Assembly (NCBI GenBank): GCA_046704385.1
Contig: JBJKSB010000061.1
Span: 1-64,000 of the forward strand
Source of the DNA: GH45 sp046704385
Lineage (GTDB): Bacteria; Bacteroidota; Bacteroidia; Bacteroidales; SZUA-534
Direction: 5' to 3'
Length of the DNA: 64,000 nt
Positions 47,601-55,673 of the stretch are shown one piece after another (position 1 is the stretch's first letter; every line of letters starts with the position of its first letter). Made by a program: the position numbers and the translations under genes. The notes beneath the pieces were generated by a model. That model searched no databases. It saw only the letters and a list, made by a program, of their open reading frames with translations, and was not told the DNA's origin.

Positions 47601-47861
47601 AAAGAAGCCATTAATAAAGCAAAAAAGGCACCCCCCGATTTGGTTTTGCTTGATATTAAGATGCCCAACATGGATGGTATAACCGTTTTAAACGTTTTAA
47701 AGGAACTTTATCCCGATTTACCGGTAATTGCACAAACGGCTTACGCCATGGCAAATGACGAAAAAATAATTATTGAAAAAGGTTGTGATGCCTATATTTC
47801 AAAACCTGTACAAAAGGAACATTTGTTAAAAGCTATAAGAAAAGTACTTAAATTGAAGTAA
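44616..47861 (+). CDS. PAS/GAF hybrid sensor histidine kinase with receiver domain
   Basis: This is a 1081-residue signalling protein without a signal peptide or clear membrane helix, so it is probably cytoplasmic. Order: a first PAS-like domain (about 10-110), a second (about 125-230), a coiled-coil linker, a third PAS (about 270-385), a fourth (about 400-510), a GAF domain (about 530-690), the dimerisation domain with phospho-acceptor His723 (NMSHEIRTPMNAIVGF), and an ATPase domain with N box (DNAIKF), DTGIGIP and GTGLGLAIS. A receiver domain follows, with phospho-acceptor Asp1013 in LLDIKMPNMDG. It autophosphorylates on His and passes phosphate to its own receiver. No DNA-binding domain is present. 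The input signal is unknown. Confidence 0.93.
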   Translation: MKIAAIPANFDIYNDLNDIIYIIDKDFNIVYGNEKFKSFYEISGPMAKNKTNDEIFNVPDLKNRILKYIKSGDTSNKIELSKEIHGIKSKLSLKKIDNKSAALYLIIEKPEINENSLDFVETATYDFFINNMDETLALFKVMPSSETSLTDFEFIKVNKAFEKTIGYKNDQLKGKLLRRKFPKLESHWIDAYIKAYEQQETVTLTAFLKATNKYWELRVYPAGKDKVASLANDVTDYIVYENNIKEKNEQISLSEEKLRAYNEHLRYTCELIKESELSYKTLFEQNNDAIMILVDGIVKDCNNKTLQLLNCQPYDLIGKPFAELSSLENESEVDAMEKIRNYCESINQNEKYTLDWQLKRPDGIVVETNIIISCYMLENIKHMYLIIKDLTKEKTFIEEIKENEYLLEEAQKTAKLGYWSFDMLKGMAMDWSPEMKSIIEYNEPTGFFEFLKTIIHPDDDSKIASEFDYYTIIPSHFDLQFRIKTGTQKTKFVHFIGKTIVQRNKQICRGIIQDITSKYEQEERIIFESKINETIAKAGTGLISPSLSVDNIVRTIFKACVELTHSETGFVAYDDPLSDKILIHYYEDDYINGKKVSNNISFIQRKKYVKEGLYGHPLELSTYKVDNNFDEPVIDNLGKSSLAHIYNYLTFPSVINDNFTGQIVLVNSPNGFTDQHIEAIKTLSNIYGLAIFRKQMEWDLVAAKEKAEESDRLKSAFLANMSHEIRTPMNAIVGFSQLLIHTELSQEKKTEFGQLINNSCEDLLTIVNDIIDISKIEAGQLLIKPKTINLYHVLDEIYALAVNKANLKERLYPIYLDRTVDENLEWVVDVVRFKQVFLNLIDNAIKFTEHGSVTIGCKINNLSSVSFYVKDTGIGIPQHEITSVFESFRQVETTIDRTYGGTGLGLAISKSLIRQMGGSIHVESKENVGSKFWFELPLRLPLNTDPKLSGITEIQSEINLADKKILIIEDEVRNAKLLKFFLDETGADISFAFDGKEAINKAKKAPPDLVLLDIKMPNMDGITVLNVLKELYPDLPVIAQTAYAMANDEKIIIEKGCDAYISKPVQKEHLLKAIRKVLKLK

Positions 47862-47939
47862 ACCGTCCGATTGCTGATAAATTATCACAATTAAATCTTA
47901 TTAACTCACAATTTAATAGTCAAATTTCTAATTCTTCAT

Positions 47940-47947
47940 TAAATTTG
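47940..47947 (+). promoter_or_regulatory. Candidate -7 element upstream of dapD
   Basis: TAAATTTG matches TAnnTTTG exactly, 38 bases before the dapD ATG. The -33 TTG is not seen at the right spacing. Confidence 0.35.
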
Positions 47948-47984
47948 CAACCTTTTAAACGAATGTGTTAAAAGAATTTGCATT

Positions 47985-48800
47985 ATGGAAAAATTACAAT
48001 CAGTAATTGAAAAAGCCTGGGAAAACAGGGAATTATTAAAGGACGAAAACACACAAAATACCATACGCCAAATAATCGAGCTTTTAGATAAAGGTAAATT
48101 AAGAGTTGCCGAACCTAAAGGTGATGAATGGCAGGTTAACGAATGGATAAAAAAAGCTGTTATACTATACTTCCCTATCAGTAAAATGGAAACTATCGAA
48201 GTGGGTCCGTTTGAATATCACGATAAAATAGCCCTTAAAAAAGATTATGCTGAACAGGAAGTGAGAGTTGTTCCTCACGGTCTTGCCCGTTATGGTTCTT
48301 ACCTGGCTCCCGGTGTTATTATGATGCCATCGTATGTTAATATCGGTGCCCACGTTGATAGCAATACCATGGTGGATACATGGGCAACAGTAGGCTCATG
48401 TGCCCAAATTGGCAAAAATGTTCATCTTAGTGGAGGAGTTGGTATTGGCGGTGTTTTGGAGCCCGTTCAGGCAGCCCCGGTAATTATTGAAGATAATTGT
48501 TTTATTGGTTCGCGATGTATTGTCGTTGAAGGCGTACATGTGAGTAAAGAAGCCGTTTTAGGCGCAAATGTTGTATTAACCAATTCAACAAAGATTATTG
48601 ATGTAACTGGTAATGAACCTGTGGAATACAAAAGCTACATTCCTCCAAGGTCGGTGGTAATTCCCGGGTCGTATACCAAAAAATTTAATGCCGGTGATTT
48701 TAATGTACCCTGCGCCCTCATTATTGGTACACGAAAAGAAAGTACCAACAAAAAAACATCGCTTAATGATGCATTGCGGGAATACGGGGTCTCAGTTTAA
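47985..48800 (+). CDS. dapD: Tetrahydrodipicolinate N-succinyltransferase
   Basis: DapD transfers succinyl from succinyl-CoA to tetrahydrodipicolinate in the succinylase branch of lysine and diaminopimelate synthesis. The 271-residue protein has an N-terminal helical part and a left-handed beta-helix with hexapeptide repeats (NIGAHVDSNTMVDTWATVGS, HLSGGVGIGGVLEP). The C-terminal part has VVIPGSYTKKFNAGDF. DAP made here is the amino acid recycled by Mpl. It is a single gene. Confidence 0.96.
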   Translation: MEKLQSVIEKAWENRELLKDENTQNTIRQIIELLDKGKLRVAEPKGDEWQVNEWIKKAVILYFPISKMETIEVGPFEYHDKIALKKDYAEQEVRVVPHGLARYGSYLAPGVIMMPSYVNIGAHVDSNTMVDTWATVGSCAQIGKNVHLSGGVGIGGVLEPVQAAPVIIEDNCFIGSRCIVVEGVHVSKEAVLGANVVLTNSTKIIDVTGNEPVEYKSYIPPRSVVIPGSYTKKFNAGDFNVPCALIIGTRKESTNKKTSLNDALREYGVSV

Positions 48801-48916
48801 TTTTAAAATTGAAATTTATTCGCCTGAAAGTACGGGCAGGTTTGACATTTGTTATTTGAATATTTGGAGTTGTAGAAGAAAAACGAATAAAATAACATTG
48901 GAATTTTAGCTAATCT

Positions 48917-49483
48917 ATGCACGACGATATTAAAAAAGCTTTAGAAGTACTTCGATCGGGTGGTATAATCTTATACCCAACTGATACCATCTGGGGCCTT
49001 GGCTGTGATGCCACTAATGAAGAAGCTGTTCAGAAAATTTACACCATAAAAAAACGTACCGACAGCAAATCGATGATCATATTAATCGATTCTGAAAACA
49101 GGCTTTCATCGTATGTGGAAGAGGTTCCTGAAGTAGCTTATAACATTATGGAACTAAGCGAAAAACCTGTAACTGTAATTTTTGAAGGAGCTAAATATCT
49201 GGCTGCCAATGTCATAAACCAGGAAGATAACAGCATTGGAATCAGAATTACACACGAAGCTTTCAGCAAACAACTTATTCAACAGTTCAAAAAACCTATT
49301 GTGTCAACTTCGGCTAACATAAGCGGCGATCATTTCCCGGCATCATTTAAAGATATAAACCAGGAAATTCTTAAACAGGTAGATTACGTGGTACAGTATC
49401 GTCAGGGTGACCACACAGCATCGTTACCTTCATCTATTATAAAAATAGGTAAAGATGCCACTGTTAAAATTATCCGAAAATAA
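48917..49483 (+). CDS. L-threonylcarbamoyladenylate synthase, TsaC/YrdC type
   Basis: This enzyme makes threonylcarbamoyl-AMP for t6A37 modification of ANN-decoding tRNAs. The 188-residue protein is a single YrdC domain (GGIILYPTDTIWGLGCDATN, KPIVSTSANISGD) without the C-terminal Sua5 extension, so it is the TsaC-like short form. It starts at 48917 (MHDDIKKALEVLRSGG) and is convergent with ppx. Confidence 0.93.
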   Translation: MHDDIKKALEVLRSGGIILYPTDTIWGLGCDATNEEAVQKIYTIKKRTDSKSMIILIDSENRLSSYVEEVPEVAYNIMELSEKPVTVIFEGAKYLAANVINQEDNSIGIRITHEAFSKQLIQQFKKPIVSTSANISGDHFPASFKDINQEILKQVDYVVQYRQGDHTASLPSSIIKIGKDATVKIIRK

Positions 49484-49507
49484 AATATTACCGTTTAACC
49501 CGAGTTT

Positions 49508-50404
49508 TTAGTCAAGCAACGAAGGGAGATTCTTGTATCTTTTATAAGATTCCACAATTAAACCGTCAGCCAAACCAATTTTAGGTGCATGTAATTCATG
49601 TATGTTGCCCCATTTCATCAGCTTTTTGAAAATAATGGCAGCAGGAACAATTACATCAGCCCTGTCGGCACGCAGACCTAGTGTTTCAATACGGTACTCA
49701 ATGGGATAACCCTCAAGGTATTCATGACCTTCAACTAATTGTGAATAACTCAGCGTGTTTTTGTCACGATTCCCATAAAGTTTGGTAAGCTTATTTATGT
49801 TTCCGCCTGAACAAATACAGTTTATAGGAACATCTTCAGTCCTGATGCTTTCAATCCATTGCTTCATTTCCTCCCAGTCGGAATGAGCTACTTTATCGAG
49901 TAATAAACGAATGGTTCCTATTTTAAATGATCTGGCATCCAGTAATTTGTCTTTTTCAAACCACGACAACTCTGTACTTCCCCCACCTACATCAATATAT
50001 AAAGAATAATCATGTGCTTTGATCATATTGGTATTTGAGGCCTGACTGATAATTGCAGCTTCTTTGTCCCCGTCAATAACCATTATTTCAAAACCAGTTT
50101 CTTTCTTAATGCGTTCAATAACTTCATCGGCATTTTTAGCCTGACGCATTGCTTCTGTACCACAGGCAACACAGTCAATGGGTTGATAAACATTCAATAA
50201 CTGATGATAAGCCTCAAAAGTACGAATAAGCATATCCTGCTTTTCAATACTAATGATACCCTTGTCAAAAACATCAAAACCCAATCGTAAAGGAACCCTT
50301 ACCAGGGTTATTTTCTCAGTTATCGGATTTGTTTTCGTTTCATAAACCGAAGATACCAGAAATCTTCCGGCATTCGAACCTATATCTATTGCAGCAAAAA
50401 CCAT
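49508..50404 (-). CDS. ppx: Exopolyphosphatase, Ppx/GppA family
   Basis: This 298-residue protein of the actin-like ATPase superfamily has the phosphate motif AAIDIGSNAGRFLV, CGTEAMRQAKN and DVGGGSTELSW. It is the short single-module form, lacking the C-terminal HD domain of E. coli Ppx. It hydrolyses polyphosphate or pppGpp. It is the last gene after ppk1, 6 bases away, so polyphosphate synthesis and degradation are coexpressed. Confidence 0.92.
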   Translation of the reverse strand: MVFAAIDIGSNAGRFLVSSVYETKTNPITEKITLVRVPLRLGFDVFDKGIISIEKQDMLIRTFEAYHQLLNVYQPIDCVACGTEAMRQAKNADEVIERIKKETGFEIMVIDGDKEAAIISQASNTNMIKAHDYSLYIDVGGGSTELSWFEKDKLLDARSFKIGTIRLLLDKVAHSDWEEMKQWIESIRTEDVPINCICSGGNINKLTKLYGNRDKNTLSYSQLVEGHEYLEGYPIEYRIETLGLRADRADVIVPAAIIFKKLMKWGNIHELHAPKIGLADGLIVESYKRYKNLPSLLD

Positions 50405-50410
50405 TTTAAT

Positions 50411-52486
50411 TTATTCCTGATTTTGTATTTGAGGTGTATGTATATTTAATAAATACTTATGTATTTCAATCTGTGCACGTAATGGCTCATTGCCATCTTC
50501 ATAATAGTTATTTTGCATATCTTTATCAATAATACGTGACTTTGTATTATCTCTTAACTGGATCTCCAATATATCTTTTAATTCCTTTTTAATTTCGGGA
50601 TCAAAAATTGGGGTAGTAACTTCAATGCGGTTGTCGAGATTACGGATCATCCAATCTGCAGATGAAATAAAATACTGTTCATCGCCACCATTACAAAATA
50701 CCGTTACTCTTGAATGCTCAAGGTACTTATCCAAAATACTCCGCACCTTTATATTCTCGCTTAATCCCTCAATTCCAGGTATCAGCTTACAAATTCCCCT
50801 TATTATAAGGTCTATTTTAACTCCAAACTGACTGGCCTGGTATAGTTTATTAATCAGCCGTACATCGGAAAGGTTATTCAATTTGATGATCATCCAGGCT
50901 TCTTTACCCAGTTTGGCATTCCTGATTTCATGGTTTATCATCCGTAAAAAGAAATTTCGGGTACTAAAAGGACTTACAACAAGAGTGGTAAATCGTGACG
51001 GTCGGAATGACATTTTAAATAATCCAAAAACCTTTTCAACCTCACCGGTAATTTGAGGATTACAGGTTAATAAAGCATCATCGCAATAAAGACCACCTGT
51101 ACGCTCATGGAAATTCCCTGTTCCAATATTGGCATAAGATCGGAAAACATTCCCTTCGCGCCGCGTAATTAAAATAAGCTTGCAATGAACTTTTAATCCC
51201 GGAATGCCGGTCAATACATTTACGCCAGCCTCTTGTAGTTTCCCTGACCAGTAAATATTGGCCTCTTCATCGAAACGAGCCTGGAGTTCCAAAAATACGG
51301 TAACCTTTTTACCATTTCGGGCAGCACTAATTAAGGCATTAATTATATTTGAAGGATTTGAAACCCTGTAAAGTGTCATCTTAATCGTTCTGACTTTGGG
51401 ATCAATAGAGGCTTCCCTTAACAATTCCACGATAATATTAAACGATTGATAAGGATAATGCAGCATAATGTCCTTTCGCCTTATTGCCCTCATAATCCTT
51501 ATCCCTTCTGGAACATCACGGTGTGGAACCATTGGGTATTTTCTGAATTCGAGGGTAGGTCCGCCCAAATTCGGAAATTTCATAAAATCTTTAAAATTAT
51601 GGTAACGCCCACCTTTATCTAAATGATCGTTACTGGTAATTTTAAGCTTAGCTGTAAGGTTATTAAGTAAATCTTCAGGCATTTCTTTATCATAGACAAA
51701 CCTCAAGGCTGTTCCACTTTTACGTTGCTCAAGGCTTTCACTCATTAAATCGAGGAAACTTTTTGAAACATCGTTATCAATATCCAATTCGGCATCGCGG
51801 GTAAACTTGAACGTATAGGCTTTAAATGAATCGAATTTAAACCTGGCAAAAATCTCATCCAAACAATAACGGATAATATCGTCGAGCAGAATAATAAATT
51901 TCTTACCATCCTTTTTAGGCAATACTAAAAAACGGCTTACTACTTGCGTGGGAATTTCCATAATGGCATAAGCATCCTTCTCAGGCTTATCGTTACGGCA
52001 AAGCATAATGGCCAGATAAATCGACTGATCGGCCAGAAACTGGGTTGTACGGAAACTTTTTAGCATAAGTGGAAAAAGGTTGTGACGTACTTTTTCCCTA
52101 AAATAAGTTCTTACATAATTTCCCTGTTCTTCATCAAGTTCCGTTTCTTTTACTATAAAAATATTATGCTGAATCAACTCATTTTTAAGCTGTTCATAAA
52201 TTTCATTGAACTTTTTTTGCTGCACCCTGATGGTTGCAAGAATAGCCTTATAGGTTTCTTCAAAATCCTTCCCGTCTTCTGATTTTTCTTCTCTTAGTTC
52301 TATTAAACGGTTAATGGTTGCTACACGAACCCTAAAAAACTCATCCTGGTTATTTGAATAGATGCCCAAAAATTTCATGCGCTCATTAAGCGGGTTGCTC
52401 TCATCAGCAGCTTCCTGCAAAACCCGTTCGTTAAAACTGAGCCAGCTAATTTCCCTGTCAAAATATTTATCGTCCAGCGAAACCAT
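50411..52486 (-). CDS. ppk1: Polyphosphate kinase 1
   Basis: Ppk1 makes inorganic polyphosphate from ATP at the membrane. The 691-residue protein has the N-terminal DREISWLSFNERVLQEA, the LHYPYQSF motif, and the catalytic HKD-type parts with HCKLILITRREG, holding a candidate phospho-His, and NIGTGNFHERTGGLYCDDA. It has the usual length. It lies between sixA and ppx with 4- and 6-base gaps. Confidence 0.96.
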   Translation of the reverse strand: MVSLDDKYFDREISWLSFNERVLQEAADESNPLNERMKFLGIYSNNQDEFFRVRVATINRLIELREEKSEDGKDFEETYKAILATIRVQQKKFNEIYEQLKNELIQHNIFIVKETELDEEQGNYVRTYFREKVRHNLFPLMLKSFRTTQFLADQSIYLAIMLCRNDKPEKDAYAIMEIPTQVVSRFLVLPKKDGKKFIILLDDIIRYCLDEIFARFKFDSFKAYTFKFTRDAELDIDNDVSKSFLDLMSESLEQRKSGTALRFVYDKEMPEDLLNNLTAKLKITSNDHLDKGGRYHNFKDFMKFPNLGGPTLEFRKYPMVPHRDVPEGIRIMRAIRRKDIMLHYPYQSFNIIVELLREASIDPKVRTIKMTLYRVSNPSNIINALISAARNGKKVTVFLELQARFDEEANIYWSGKLQEAGVNVLTGIPGLKVHCKLILITRREGNVFRSYANIGTGNFHERTGGLYCDDALLTCNPQITGEVEKVFGLFKMSFRPSRFTTLVVSPFSTRNFFLRMINHEIRNAKLGKEAWMIIKLNNLSDVRLINKLYQASQFGVKIDLIIRGICKLIPGIEGLSENIKVRSILDKYLEHSRVTVFCNGGDEQYFISSADWMIRNLDNRIEVTTPIFDPEIKKELKDILEIQLRDNTKSRIIDKDMQNNYYEDGNEPLRAQIEIHKYLLNIHTPQIQNQE

Positions 52487-52490
52487 ATTT

Positions 52491-52994
52491 TTATTTTTTC
52501 ACTTTAAGTTTTTTAGGTATAACTAAATGCTTACATATTCCTTTAGCCGTCAACACATATTCCCAGCTATTCATTTTAAATTCGATGGTTACCAGTCCCG
52601 AAGTGGGTAACCAGTCTAATTTTATTTTTTCTGCTTTTTCATGGATTAAATCATTTAAAACAGGGTTATGTCCAATAATTAATACGTGCTTTATATCCCG
52701 ATCAAGTTCTGATAGTTCATCCAGAACAGATTCGGATTTCCCGGGATAAAAACGCTTATTAATTTCGGGCAGTAAAGATAGGTTTAATTCTTCAATTACA
52801 ATACGGGCCGTATCAAAAGCCCTCAAAGCCGGACTTGTGATAATAAAATCGGGCTTTATACCCTTTGATTTCATGTAATTGCAAACCTTTTTGGTTCTTT
52901 CTACTCCTTTGAGTAACAAAGGGCGGTCAATATCATCCAAATTCGGTTGATCCCAGCTTGACTTACCATGTCGTAATATGGACAGTGTCTTCAT
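52491..52994 (-). CDS. SixA-type histidine phosphatase
   Basis: This 167-residue single-domain histidine phosphatase has the catalytic LRHGKSSWD (His9) and the second His in HVLIIGHNPVLNDLI. SixA in E. coli dephosphorylates phospho-His of NPr and related proteins. Here it precedes ppk1 by 4 bases in the polyphosphate gene set, so a role on another phospho-His target is possible; that is inference. Confidence 0.88.
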   Translation of the reverse strand: MKTLSILRHGKSSWDQPNLDDIDRPLLLKGVERTKKVCNYMKSKGIKPDFIITSPALRAFDTARIVIEELNLSLLPEINKRFYPGKSESVLDELSELDRDIKHVLIIGHNPVLNDLIHEKAEKIKLDWLPTSGLVTIEFKMNSWEYVLTAKGICKHLVIPKKLKVKK

Positions 52995-53022
52995 TAAATA
53001 TTACAAATGAAGGTTTCGAAAT

Positions 53023-53676
53023 TTACATTGAAAGGATGATTTTAACCACATTTTCAGCACCTTCTGCAATTTGCGAAATAGTAGCATCAAGCATATAACA
53101 AGGCGTAGTAACCAGTTTATATCGTTCATCTATAACTACTTCACCATGGGTTTTTATCTGATGTTTGCCACCCATTCCTTCAATAGCCTCAATAGTGTCT
53201 TTATCGTTACCTATGGTTACATTGGCACCCTTTAAAATGCGCGTGATCACAGCAGGAGTGATACAAAGAGCTCCTATGGGTTTTTGAGCTTCAGCCATTT
53301 CCAGCACTGCACGGTCAACATCATGATTCACAGAACAATCGGCCCCTTTAAATGCAAAGGTTGAAAGATTTTTGGCGGCTCCGAAACCTCCCGGAAAAAG
53401 AAGTGCATCAAAATCAGATGCTTTAAATTCTGATAAAGGTTTAATATTTCCCCTGGCAATTCTGGCTGATTCAATCAGAACATTTCGGGTTTCCGGCATC
53501 TCTGCGCCGGTTAAATGATTAATTACATGATGTTGGTTAATGTCAGGTGCAAAGCACTGGTAAGTACTTCCACTTTTATCGATGGCCCATAATGACAAAG
53601 TAGCCTCATGAATTTCGGCACCATCATAAACTCCCGAGCCAGATAAAACTACCGCAAATTTCTTCTTTTTGTTCAT
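53023..53676 (-). CDS. elbB: ElbB-like DJ-1/PfpI superfamily protein
   Basis: This 217-residue protein starts at 53676 (MNKKKKFAVVLSGSGVYDGA); an open frame 13 codons upstream has no support. It shows LFPGGFGAAKNLSTFAFKG and the nucleophile Cys138 in IGALCITPAV, the ElbB (isoprenoid biosynthesis glyoxalase-like) type. E. coli ElbB has weak glyoxalase activity and its natural role is unclear. It is the first gene of the sixA-ppk1-ppx set, 28 bases before sixA. Confidence 0.9.
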   Translation of the reverse strand: MNKKKKFAVVLSGSGVYDGAEIHEATLSLWAIDKSGSTYQCFAPDINQHHVINHLTGAEMPETRNVLIESARIARGNIKPLSEFKASDFDALLFPGGFGAAKNLSTFAFKGADCSVNHDVDRAVLEMAEAQKPIGALCITPAVITRILKGANVTIGNDKDTIEAIEGMGGKHQIKTHGEVVIDERYKLVTTPCYMLDATISQIAEGAENVVKIILSM

Positions 53677-53733
53677 GATTCCTCTTTTTTGGTTTACTAC
53701 TATAAAGTTAACCAATTATTAAAAAAACGCCTT

Positions 53734-53755
53734 TGCAAATAGTACGTTATTTGCA
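53734..53755. promoter_or_regulatory. Inverted repeat upstream of elbB, candidate operator
   Basis: TGCAAATA (53734-53741) and TATTTGCA (53748-53755) are perfect 8-base inverted arms separated by GTACGT. The dyad lies 58 bases upstream of elbB in otherwise plain AT-rich sequence and does not look like a terminator, since it lacks a T-run. Its spacing and length would suit a dimeric regulator. Confidence 0.4.
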
Positions 53756-53912
53756 GCAAGCAACTTTTTTTAAAGATTGCTAATCTGTAATAAAATTTTA
53801 GTTTAAACTAATTATTTGAGCTTTTTTTTCAATTCAAAAAATGACTAATAAAGCTCTGGAGCGTTTGTAATTAAGATAGAAAACAATAATTTTACAATTA
53901 ACCAATTAAGTA

Positions 53913-54686
53913 ATGAAAATGAAAAAAGTATTACTACTCCTTTTGGTGGTCTGGTCACAGCTAAATCTCCAGGCACAGGACGCAAGAGATAAATTTAAAA
54001 ATAAATTTGATGATGTTTTTGAAGAAGAAGAGAACCAGAACCTGACACTGAGGTTTTTTAACGCACTTACCGGTGATCCCATTGAAGGGGCAAATGTCAC
54101 CATTGATGATATGGATCCCTTGAAAAGTGATACGCTTGGAAGAGTGAGATTCCCAATACCTGAAGAAGATGGAATTATGCAGGTTCATTTTGAATGTCCG
54201 AAATATATTACAAGCGATTTTAAAGTAGAGGTAATTGCAGGCACACTTTTCTTCAATCGGTTTTCAGTTTCACCCATGCTCGACCTCAAAGATGTCAGGA
54301 TAGTTTTAGACTGGGATAGTTCACCCGCAGATCTGGATGCACATTTTATGAAAGAGGATAGTTATCATATTTCATACCGGTTTACCAAAGTTTTAGCCGA
54401 TGGCACAGGTGAACTTGATCGTGACGATATGAACGGTTACGGTCCTGAAACTATTACTGTGCGAAATATTGATGATTTAGCTACTTATGATTATTTTGTT
54501 CACGACTTTACCGACAGGGCAGATAAAAACACCAGTAATCTTTCAAAATCGAAAGCCACCGTTAAAGTTTATGGCGAAGGAAGGTTATTATATATTTTTG
54601 AAGTTCCTCAAGGAGTAAAAGGTAACAAATGGTCAGTTTTTCAAATTAAAGAAGGTCAATTTATTGAAACCAATCAGGTATTTTAA
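53913..54686 (+). CDS. Exported protein with DUF2135-like domain
   Basis: This 257-residue protein has the signal peptide MKKVLLLLLVVWSQLNLQAQ. An early Asp/Glu-rich part is followed by a domain like carboxypeptidase-regulatory or Ig folds (NALTGDPIEGANVTIDDM, about 45-115). The second half opens with VRIVLDWDSSPADLDAHFM and has GYGPETITV, close to the DUF2135 (YfaP-like) pattern in which a WD..D.DLH strand is conserved. Its function is unknown. It is paired with the next gene, 46 bases away. Confidence 0.72.
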   Translation: MKMKKVLLLLLVVWSQLNLQAQDARDKFKNKFDDVFEEEENQNLTLRFFNALTGDPIEGANVTIDDMDPLKSDTLGRVRFPIPEEDGIMQVHFECPKYITSDFKVEVIAGTLFFNRFSVSPMLDLKDVRIVLDWDSSPADLDAHFMKEDSYHISYRFTKVLADGTGELDRDDMNGYGPETITVRNIDDLATYDYFVHDFTDRADKNTSNLSKSKATVKVYGEGRLLYIFEVPQGVKGNKWSVFQIKEGQFIETNQVF

Positions 54687-54732
54687 AACGAAACGAATAA
54701 GATATAAACATATGAATATAAACTAATTACAA

Positions 54733-55539
54733 ATGAAACGAGCCTATATATTATTTCTGATATTAAGTTTGGTTGCAACTACCTTTGCAGAAAAGAAAAC
54801 CACCGAAACCCAATTAAAAGCTATTGAAGGTGTGGGTATCGGTGGCCCAAGCGAGACTCCTGAGCAGGTGAAACAAAAAGCAATTAATAATGCTAAGGTT
54901 AAGGCTCTGCAAAAAGCCGGTATCGAGGAACATATCAATTCCTATACTGACTACTTCCGTAGTGAGGCAAATAACAACTTTCAGGATTTGTTCACCTCTG
55001 ATATTTTATCGAATATAAATGGTACGGTTAAGGGAATCGAAGTAGTTGAAGCAAACCTTGGGGTTACTCCCGAAGGCCAGCTAAAATATACGGTTAAAAT
55101 AAACTGTACTGTAATTAAATATAATACAAGTACCGACAAAAGTTTTACAGCCTGGATTGATGGTGTTAAAAATATTTATAAGGTGGGCGAGGGTTTAGGT
55201 TTTACGGTTAAACCAACGCAACAATGTTATATCAGGGCCTTTATGTTCACCAGCAAATCGTATATTTTACTTCCTAATGATTGGGAGCCCTCTAAGCTAC
55301 TTGAACCTATGACCGAATATAAATTTCCGGATGAAAAGGTAGTTGACAGCTATGAAATGACCCTTGAAGACCCCAACCTTGACAGGGAAACAAATCGTTT
55401 GGTTATAGTACTCTTAAAACAAAACCTATACTATATCGGCAATGTAAATTATAAAGATATTACAGATTGGATTATGAGTATACCTCCCGATGAACGTATG
55501 ATTGAAAGTTTTGCATTTGATATTTACAGGGAAAAATAA
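54733..55539 (+). CDS. Exported LPP20/DUF4384-like protein
   Basis: This 268-residue protein has a signal peptide (AYILFLILSLVATTFA) and no lipobox Cys. The N-terminal part (about 28-135) has the repeated-Ala helix QKAINNAKVKALQKAGIEE, as in LPP20 or FlgT-type folds. The C-terminal part (about 145-265) has IYKVGEGLGFTVKPTQQCYI and ILLPNDWEPSKLLEP, resembling DUF4384. Such proteins sit in the periplasm or outer membrane. It is cotranscribed with the DUF2135-like gene and ends at a terminator. Confidence 0.75.
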   Translation: MKRAYILFLILSLVATTFAEKKTTETQLKAIEGVGIGGPSETPEQVKQKAINNAKVKALQKAGIEEHINSYTDYFRSEANNNFQDLFTSDILSNINGTVKGIEVVEANLGVTPEGQLKYTVKINCTVIKYNTSTDKSFTAWIDGVKNIYKVGEGLGFTVKPTQQCYIRAFMFTSKSYILLPNDWEPSKLLEPMTEYKFPDEKVVDSYEMTLEDPNLDRETNRLVIVLLKQNLYYIGNVNYKDITDWIMSIPPDERMIESFAFDIYREK

Positions 55540-55554
55540 AAATAATAATATTTC

Positions 55555-55592
55555 AAAAAAGCTTTAAATGAAAAATCGTTTAAGGCTTTTTT
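55555..55592 (+). terminator. Terminator of the exported protein pair
   Basis: AAAAAAGCTTTAAA (55555-55568) pairs with TTTAAGGCTTTTTT (55579-55592) with one T-G pair, around a 10-base loop. It begins 16 bases after the stop of the DUF4384-like gene. Confidence 0.75.
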
Positions 55593-55641
55593 TAGCTCCG
55601 TTTGATTGGCGAAAACTTTCGCATCATATAAATTCATTTGC

Positions 55642-55649
55642 TATCTTTG
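55642..55649 (+). promoter_or_regulatory. Candidate -7 element of gpsA
   Basis: TATCTTTG matches TAnnTTTG exactly, 25 bases before the gpsA ATG at 55674. It lies inside an open frame upstream of that ATG, which argues for the later start. No TTG is found 19 bases upstream. Confidence 0.4.
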
Positions 55650-55673
55650 TCCCCCGAATTAATAAAACATTTC

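Noticed and set aside
53677..53715. Upstream extension of elbB
   Set aside because: It adds 13 unconserved residues before the normal ElbB start MNKKKKFAVVLSGSG.
55638..55673. Upstream extension of gpsA
   Set aside because: The extra codons cover a -7 promoter element, and the family starts at the Rossmann strand just after the ATG at 55674.
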